Positions 57,951-64,000 of a stretch of 64,000 nt of DNA are shown here, piece after piece (within the stretch, counting starts at the first letter, position 1; each line of letters opens with the position of its first letter). Position numbers and translations under genes: made by a program. Source of the stretch: Typha latifolia (taxonomy: Eukaryota; Streptophyta; Magnoliopsida; Poales; Typhaceae); NCBI GenBank assembly GCA_019914945.1, contig CM034102.1, forward strand, positions 10,715,501 through 10,779,500, given 5' to 3'. The notes beneath the pieces are model-generated. The model was not told the DNA's origin, ran no database searches, and saw only the letters and a list, made by a program, of their open reading frames with translations.

Positions 57951-58430
57951 GGGGGTTGAGAAAGAGACGGGCTCACTTGCGTCCCCTACGCTTGGAAGTT
58001 CAATCAGCTGTTGATTTCCATCCAGCAGCACACTCTGGTCATTCCTCCAAAATGTCATCAAGAGGTTTGTAAAGTCAAATGTCACGGGCCTCAAGCTTCG
58101 AAGCCATTGAGTCCCTAAAACAATGTCGGCACCTCGCAAGGCCAACGGATATAGATCCTATGTGAAAGTTTAGCTTTGCACCTTCAATTCCACACCTCCA
58201 CAAATAAAATCCGCTCGCAATGTGGTGCCATCTCCAATCGTCACATCGAACCCTTCCGTGGGTTCCGACTCGAGCCCAATCTTCTTAAGGAGCCTCTTGT
58301 CAATAAAGTTGTGGGTGGACCCGGTGTCGATCAAGATTCTCACTATGGTTTTCTTGACTACACCGTTCACCCGCAAAATCTTTGGCGCGACTGTCCCTGA
58401 ATAGGTGTGGAGGGAGATTTCGGCTATCAT
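57951..58430 (-). pseudogene. Gypsy protease with internal stops
   Basis: ILIDTGSTHNFID (Asp at residue 35 of the 58430-58170 frame) is the retropepsin active-site motif. After two stops at about 58150-58170 the domain continues GADIVLGTQWLRSL, the conserved second half, then FDFTNLLMTFWRN. The normal linker to RT is replaced, around 57920-57965, by sequence leading directly into the integrase zinc domain. Confidence 0.88.
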
Positions 58431-59687
58431 TCCTCCACGGTTGCTCCTCAGCTACTTCTCCTTGATGTCTAGCCACACCTGCATTTTTAGCTGCAAACTC
58501 ATCATCCACATCCTCCAATCCATCTATTAGCATCACCGATCCTATTAGTTTAGCGCAGCGATGCCCGGGTATAAACTTCTCATCACAACGAAAGCATAGA
58601 TCTTTGGCTCTTCGTTCCTCCACTTGAGAAGGTGTGAGTGCTCGTCCCAGACCTCTAGGTGCATACTTCACATCTTGGGATGGCTTCAGGGGTGCTCGAG
58701 GAGGCACCATTGCAGCAGCGGTCCTCGGTACGCCGGACTTTGAGAGGAGAGCATCGAAGTCTTCATGGTACGCCGGACTTTGAGAGGAGGCACCATTGCA
58801 GCATCTTCTTGGTATGCTCTAACTGTGGTCTTTTGCACCGTCTTTGAGAGGAGAGCATCGAAGTCTTCATACCCTGACGTTCCAAATCACCGCGTGATAT
58901 CGGCACAAAATTCAGCCCAAGTTTCAATAGCCTCATTGGCATTAGCTGCTCAAAACCAATGAAGCGCCGCATCTTCAAGGTGGAAGCTCGCAAGCGTCAC
59001 CTTGTATTCTTTCGCCGTACCTTGGCATACGAAGAATTGCTCTGCCCTATACAACCAATCGATCAAATTGTCACCTTTGAACTTGGGGAATTCGAGACGC
59101 ACGATTTGTCCATGGATGCCGTTGTCTCATTCCGAATCATGTCCAAGTCCTTGTCTAACTGGAGGAGGATGCACCATGAAGGGTTGATGATCCCTCCTTC
59201 GGTTTTGATTAACTCGTCGTGGTTCTGGATTGTATTGACCCGCCCATGGATCTTGATCTCCAAGGTGATCTCCATAGTGGTTCACTCGTCAAATGGGTTC
59301 ACCTACAACTGGCCCTGGTGGAACCATCATTGCTTGCCTCTGCCCATAGGGTGGTGGCAGCAGCGGCTCTTGTGGTTGCAAATTCTGAACCGGTGGCGGT
59401 CGGTTCATGGGAGCGGACTCGCGTCGTGGGGTCGCTGGTGCATTCCCATTCGCCATGACTTCCCTTGTCGCCCGTAATTCCCGCATCATCTCCATCATCA
59501 TATGGTTGTTGATTGCCATTTGTTCGGAAAGAGACCCCAACATGGCATAAACACTAAGTTCTTCCAAATTCTGATTAAATCGAGCGATTCCGTGGGTGGA
59601 AGTCCCCGCAACTGTTTCCTCCTCCTCTATTGGGAGAACCTCTTCTTCATCATCTCGCCATGCAGCCATGGCTTTGGTTGTCGTCAT
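58431..59687 (-). pseudogene. Gypsy gag with zinc knuckle, broken frame
   Basis: The likely start is the ATG at 59687 (MTTTKAMAAWRDDEEEVLP), 26 nt past the PBS. An N-terminal Met/Pro-rich part runs to about 59289. The capsid-like part around 58930-59100 reads LEFPKFKGDNLIDWLYRAEQ and LASFHLEDAALHWF and then meets a stop. A direct duplication of GTACGCCGGACTTTGAGAGG-containing text near 58725-58875 disturbs the frame. The knuckle CFRCDEKFIPGHRC is at 58555-58596. Dead copy. Confidence 0.88.
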
Positions 59688-59712
59688 AAGAAGCGTGTGT
59701 CTGAGGAACGGT

Positions 59713-59726
59713 GGCTCTAATACCAA
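59713..59726 (-). promoter_or_regulatory. Primer binding site of gypsy A
   Basis: The minus strand reads TTGGTATTAGAGCC, one change from the initiator-Met type, 2 nt from the LTR end. Confidence 0.88.
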
Positions 59727-59728
59727 CC

Positions 59729-60639
59729 TGATACGATCTCCCCTTTTGGCTAAGGTTCGATCTCTTCCAATTCTCAGATCTGGATTGATTCTGGCATAAA
59801 ACTTTGTAAATAGATTCCGAACAATACCATTGTCGAATCAATGTGAAATTTGGATATGTTGTAGCCCCGAAAAAGTGTTTTCTAACAAAGTAAGTTTCAG
59901 GTGGATCGGATGTGGGGATCTCGAGAAATCATCTGATTAGTAGACAAACATCAAGGGGTTTGATCAGGATCCGTGGATGGAGGCACGAGATCCTAGATGA
60001 TGGTGGTTGGGGGTGGACCAGCATTAATGGGGTGGCAACGGTGATAAGTGGTGGTGGAAGGTTTATGGTTAATGGAAGGGTTAGGACAAGTGTTGAATAG
60101 ATTGGAAGAAGGGGGAGGAGATGGCCACCCCTAAGGGACTAGGGTTATTGGCTGGTTGAAGAACGTTAGAAGCGACGTCGCCGGGGATCAAGAGAATGAG
60201 AGCGAAGAAGACGAAGGAGGCAAGGCAAAACTCAATTCATCAATAATGACTCTATGGTTGCCATCCACATCCTTTAGAGGCTAACCAAACAATTCAAAAT
60301 TAATCCTAAATAGTATATTATCGTCGACCGCGTTCGAACGCGCCCGCTCGCGTTTGAACGCACCTAGTTCGCTCTTCTCTAGATTTGCGAACGCGATGCA
60401 GGCGTTCCAACGTGCGACTGAACGCGCTATCGGATTTGCAAATGCGATACAGGCATTCACAACGCGTTCGAACGCACAATTCACACTCTCTAGACATGAT
60501 GCAGGCGTTCATAACCGCGTTCGAACGCGACTTATAGAAAACTTATTTTCTTAGGAATTAAACATTAAAACAAGAAACAAAGACACCCCTAAGAAGTATC
60601 CGTGCTCGAGACGACATCGGTGAAGTCCGAATTGTATCA
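59729..60639 (-). mobile_element. 5' LTR of gypsy A (LTR-A)
   Basis: A complete 911-bp LTR. The U3 portion (60325-60535) contains CGTTCGAACG palindromes, some mutated. It aligns with 27768-28718, 9631-9972 and 56391-57119. Confidence 0.93.
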
Positions 60640-60644
60640 GTGGA

Positions 60645-61155
60645 TGGCAGCCAACTTCATTATGCTTTTGGATTCTTGATTTCTTGTCTTCTATCTTCTC
60701 TCTAGACTCCTCACTCCTCCCTCTTCACCATCCTTCCACATCTACCGTTGGCAAGGTTTCTTCTTACTTCTAATCTCCCTCGTCTGTCGAGTCACCCCTC
60801 TTTTTTGGGATCTCGACCACTTCGTTCCCTTCGTCTACTTTCCTTAATCACTTCTACAATCCACCCTCATCTCCATACCCATCCATTATCCTAACATCCA
60901 CTCCACCTGTCACCACCACCATCACCCACGTTATTCCATATTTTCATCCCTGGTACAGTTTGAATATGCAAAAGTCGTCAATACAAAAGTTGTAGATCAG
61001 GAAGTACGAATCCAACCCAATTAGTTTCGTAATTTTCTAACTATCGTAGAATATCTGAAGAATATTTTTCCACGATTGCACGGACTGATCTCTATAATAT
61101 ATTCAGATCTTGAAAGAATCTTAGCGTAGCCTATTTTTGGTTTCAGTTCCCATCA
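60645..61155 (+). mobile_element. LTR-B, 3' part
   Basis: Resumes LTR-B after gypsy A. TGGCAGCCAACTTCATTATG continues the pre-insertion text seen unbroken (reverse complement) at 36330-36360. Ends CCCATCA directly before the PBS array. The window start (1-369) is a second copy of its last part. Confidence 0.88.
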
Positions 61156-61211
61156 ATTGGTATTAGAGCCTTAACAAATTGGTATCAGAGCCTATCATTG
61201 GTATCAAAGCC
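61156..61211 (+). promoter_or_regulatory. Three tandem PBS-like sites after LTR-B
   Basis: ATTGGTATTAGAGCC (61156-61170), ATTGGTATCAGAGCC (61178-61192) and ATTGGTATCAAAGCC (61197-61211) follow the LTR end. The first is in the standard position; the second is the exact initiator-Met match. Confidence 0.9.
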
Positions 61212-61580
61212 TATTAGGTAAAAAATAAAAATTCACAAATAGAATTTACAATGATTTAAAAAGTCATCACAGGTTATCGCAAATATTGCCATCACGAAAA
61301 TATTTATGACAGTGTAATGTTAAATTGACGTAATTGAGTAATTATTTGCTATCACAACTATTTGTGAATTTCAACATGAGTAATATGTTATATCACAATC
61401 TAAATTAGCTGTGGCATTTCCATCGCTGATGGTTATTTACATCAGATACAATATGTGTAGTAATAATATATTTTTAATGATAACTTACACCCTGCACAAA
61501 AGATTATTTAATTTAAAATTTTTAATTTATTCTAATTTCTTTTTTGCATCATTCTAGTAGGCGTCACAAGTAGTACAGTA
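61212..61580. other. Non-coding stretch after LTR-B PBS
   Basis: No gag is visible. Short inverted words recur (TATCACAACTATTTGTGA, CACGAAAATATTTATGACAG, AGCTGTGGCATTTCCATCGC), the sort of subterminal repeats seen in CACTA elements, but no CACTA tip was found. Unassigned. Confidence 0.35.
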
Positions 61581-61770
61581 TTTTCGAACGCGCCCGACCA
61601 CGTTTGAACGCGCATTTCGCGTTCTCTGTATTTGTGAACCTGATGCAGGCATTCACAAATGCATTTGAACGCGCCGCCCCCAACCGCGTTAGAATATGAC
61701 TTACAAAAAATTTATTTTAATAAAAATAAATAACTAATGTAATAAAAAAAGACCCTAACTAAGTGTATCA
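61581..61770 (-). mobile_element. LTR-B fragment, minus strand
   Basis: The minus strand begins TGATACACTTAGTTAGGGTC and runs through TAAAATAAATTTTTTGTAAG to mutated palindromes, matching the first 190 nt of LTR-B at 56113. The rest is absent. Confidence 0.75.
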
Positions 61771-63276
61771 ATAGTTCAACCATAAGTTGGTATTTGTTTT
61801 AAATAATAGAGATGTTAGAACTTCTAAAAAAATTATGAGGAGCGCAATTCAAACTTATAGTTAATGTCTTTTTCTTAAAAAAAAAGTTATGTTTGTGCTA
61901 TTGGCTAATAAGGATAATAGAGATTGCTTCTTGTTGCTTAATTACTCCTTGGTTAATTCAAAGGGGGTTGGCTCAAGTTGTAGACTATTCTTCAATCTGT
62001 ATTTGGAGTTGATGTTTATAGAGCTAATTAGTAATTAGGAGCAGCGTGAAGTTGGTTTTATCTATGGTCATTTCTAAGTCGGCAGTTGCGATAATCATTA
62101 ATAGAAAAGTTGTTGACTAGTAACGTTCAATTCTCTATTGGTGGATGACTGATGACTAGTCATGATTGGATTGAGTAATTAAACTCTCAAAATTCTATAT
62201 AATTAGTACATGAGGAACAATATCAGGAGTGTGATCTTCCTTTTAAAGGTTTAGTTATTTGGGGGTTATGTGGTTGGTAGTGAATATCCTGTTTGTTAGT
62301 GGTGAAAAAAGTTACCTTACAATATGAGTGTGGCTAATGACTTATGGTAGTTGACATGAAGATCTTAATGGAGAATTGTTTCGTCCAGAATGCTAATTTT
62401 GAGAATACCTAACTTATTAGAGTATTATCAGGTGAAGCAATGAGAGTTTAGAAATGATACGAGGGATGATTTACGCAAGTCCTTACCTTAGGTGAAGTGA
62501 GACTCTATGACTAAGTGTTCATTGTCTGTTTTGTCATAATGTAAGTTTATCTTTTGGTTATTAGCGTGGGCGCTCTATCTTAATTCATTGGTTGTGGTAT
62601 GAATCTTCTATTTGTGGAAAGCTTAGTAGATAGTTATTTAAAATATTCAAAGTATGAATGACTTGTTGTTAGTAAATTAATGTGTTAGTAGACAGATAGA
62701 CAGAAACAAGCAAAAAAGTGGAAATAAAGGTTTGCAAATTATTGGATCACTTTGATCTGGGAGAGCTATATATTTTGATCTTGTTAGGATGAGTTGAATG
62801 ACGTTTAGTTTTGGTTGATACTGAGTGGCTGCGATTCCTTGTGGTGTTTAGTTGGTTTGCTATTCTAGATCCTTAGATTTTATCCCTAGTCAATGATAAG
62901 GTATGCTTTGTTAGCAGAGTTCGAGTTGGATCTAATATCTAAAGTTAGTCTAAGGATTTGTGGTGTAGTATCCCAAGCTAGGGCACGCATTATAATGACC
63001 AGTTGCGGGCAAATATTAGTTTTGGTCCTATTTCGAGGAGTTTTAATATGTGGTGTATCTTTGCCATCGCTTGTAGTATAGGAGTAAGTTCTTAGTATAT
63101 TTTTTTTTTTCATCAATGTTCCTCCTAATCGATGATGAATCATGGTAAGTTGGTTAAGACCTTTAACTCTAGATGTTAACTTTTAAGACTTTTATTTTGG
63201 ACCTATTAATCAATCTTGCTCCAATTGTGAGTTATCTTTCAATTTCGAGAGCGAAATTTTTTTCTAGTGAGAGTGT
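61771..63276 (+). other. Decayed sequence, probably chromovirus pol 3' end
   Basis: No readable domain. The last 40 nt (AATTTCGAGAGCGAAATTTTTTTC..GTTGTAAAA) closely resemble the stretch between the chromodomain stop and the 3' LTR of the Tekay-like element (50935-50975). That suggests a much decayed element of the same group ends here. Confidence 0.4.
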
Positions 63277-64000
63277 TGTAAAATTCAAAAAAAAAAAAAA
63301 ATGGAGCGCATGTGACCCACACGTGTGCTATGGCTTAGGGTGCGCACGTGTGAGGCACATGCGCCCCTTCTCTCTCTCTTTCCCTCCCTCCCTCTTTCTT
63401 CTTCTCCATTCCTTCTTTTCCTCCTCCCCACCTTTTTCCCCTTGGAGGATGCTATCGCGCAGGATCAAGCTCACGGACCCCGGAAATCGAAGTGTCGAAG
63501 CTCCCTCCCTTGTCAAGTAAGTTTAATTTAAAAATGTGTTAGTGACTTGGGTTTTTCCTCCAAAGTTTTTTCCTCTCGGTCTCAACTAATTTTAGTTTCT
63601 TTCTATTTATTTTATTCATGTAAATTAAGCTAGATGGCTTGTTGCCCCTACGTGGGCACTTTATTTTAATTTTTGAATTTATATTTTGGGGCTTGTTGTT
63701 TCCTTTGATGTTATGGGCTTTTGTTGCCTATATTATTTGTGAACTTTTCTCCAAGTTATTATGTTGAAACCTTGACCAATATGTCACATGGAAATTATGT
63801 GGATTTTATTCACATGAGGAGCATGTGTATTTATAAAGAGGTTACTTAAATACTCAAGCATTAGAGTTTACGAGGGATTATAAGTAAGTCTTATTTTTAT
63901 CACTTAGTTAATTAAGACTAATCGACATTGATTGGTCTCAAATTTTTCTCTCTAAGCAAGAGAGGTTTTCCATATTAACAAAAAGTGTTGTGGTGTGTTT
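63277..64000 (+). mobile_element. LTR-F, chromovirus type, cut by window end
   Basis: Begins TGTAAAATTC and an A-run, then a GC-rich, CT-rich leader (GCGCACGTGTGAGGCACATG, TCTCTCTCTTTCCCTCCC), like the starts of the Tekay-like LTRs at 35284 and 50969. Its later part resembles 23600-23945. The end lies outside the window. Confidence 0.55.

Larger units (their letters stand above)
56391..60639 (-). mobile_element. Gypsy A: gag-protease-integrase element lacking RT/RNase H (TSD GTGGA)
   Basis: Flanked by GTGGA (56386-56390 and 60640-60644). On the minus strand: 5' LTR 59729-60639 (911 bp, TGATACAATTCGG to GAGATCGTATCA), PBS 59713-59726, gag, protease, zinc domain and integrase core, then a 3' LTR remnant (56391-57119) missing its first part. 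Between protease and the integrase zinc domain (around 57920-57965) the RT and RNase H are absent. The pol 3' end, any chromodomain and the polypurine tract are also gone. It inserted into LTR-B, a related family. Confidence 0.93.

Noticed and set aside
62886..63143. 85-codon minus-strand and 62-codon plus-strand frames
   Set aside because: No domain; lies in decayed element sequence.

Overview
The window looks like repeat-filled intergenic DNA of a large plant genome, probably a flowering plant; the species cannot be told. Evidence: Sirevirus-type Ty1/copia and chromovirus-type Ty3/gypsy elements, PBS sites matching plant initiator-Met tRNA, hAT-like and Mutator-like DNA elements, long AT-rich stretches and plant-style microsatellites. 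I found no intact host gene, tRNA, rRNA or CRISPR. Every convincing coding stretch is a broken transposon gene.

Left part (1-35 kb). An LTR tail opens the window. Two solo LTRs of one chromovirus-like family (LTR-D) lie at 3.4-5.5 and 6.1-9.0 kb in opposite orientations. A diverged D-like LTR (about 10.2-13.7 kb) hosts a Sirevirus solo LTR, an hAT-like non-autonomous element and an LTR-C fragment. A short LTR element (LTR-C) is at 19.4-22.1 kb, a Mutator-like transposase pseudogene at 24.0-25.2 kb, a second hAT-like element at 26.2-27.1 kb, an LTR element reduced to little more than one LTR plus PBS at 27.7-28.7 kb, and two copies of a TIR element at 29.3 and 34.1 kb.

Middle (35.3-55.0 kb). 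One Tekay/Del-like chromovirus (plus strand) has an expanded 5' LTR carrying three nested insertions: a solo LTR-B, a Sirevirus derivative keeping only the post-pol ORF (37.5-41.2 kb), and a Sirevirus keeping gag-pol but not that ORF (41.4-48.3 kb). Its small internal region (49.0-50.9 kb) keeps scraps of gag, RT/RNase H, integrase and chromodomain. Its 3' LTR carries a third solo LTR-D (51.2-54.2 kb) and is truncated at about 55.04 kb.

Right part (55-64 kb). Minus-strand LTR-C-type remnants are followed by LTR-B, split by a 4.25-kb gypsy element that keeps gag, protease and integrase but has lost RT and RNase H. LTR-B continues to a triple PBS-like array. The end holds a degenerate chromovirus tail and the start of its LTR.

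Target-site duplications could be read for most insertions (TATAT, GCACA, AAGAT, CGGCG, GTTTG, CTCGT, GTGGA, GAGGC, ATATT/ATTTT, and 8-bp GTTGTGGC and GCAGCATG/GGAGCATG), so the nesting order is well supported. The most unusual theme is the palindrome GCGTTCGAACGC. It recurs in U3, upstream of the TATA box, in LTRs of both copia and gypsy families. Other notable points are a near-perfect 145-bp palindrome at 39.7 kb, the two complementary Sirevirus halves, and the RT-less gag-protease-integrase element.
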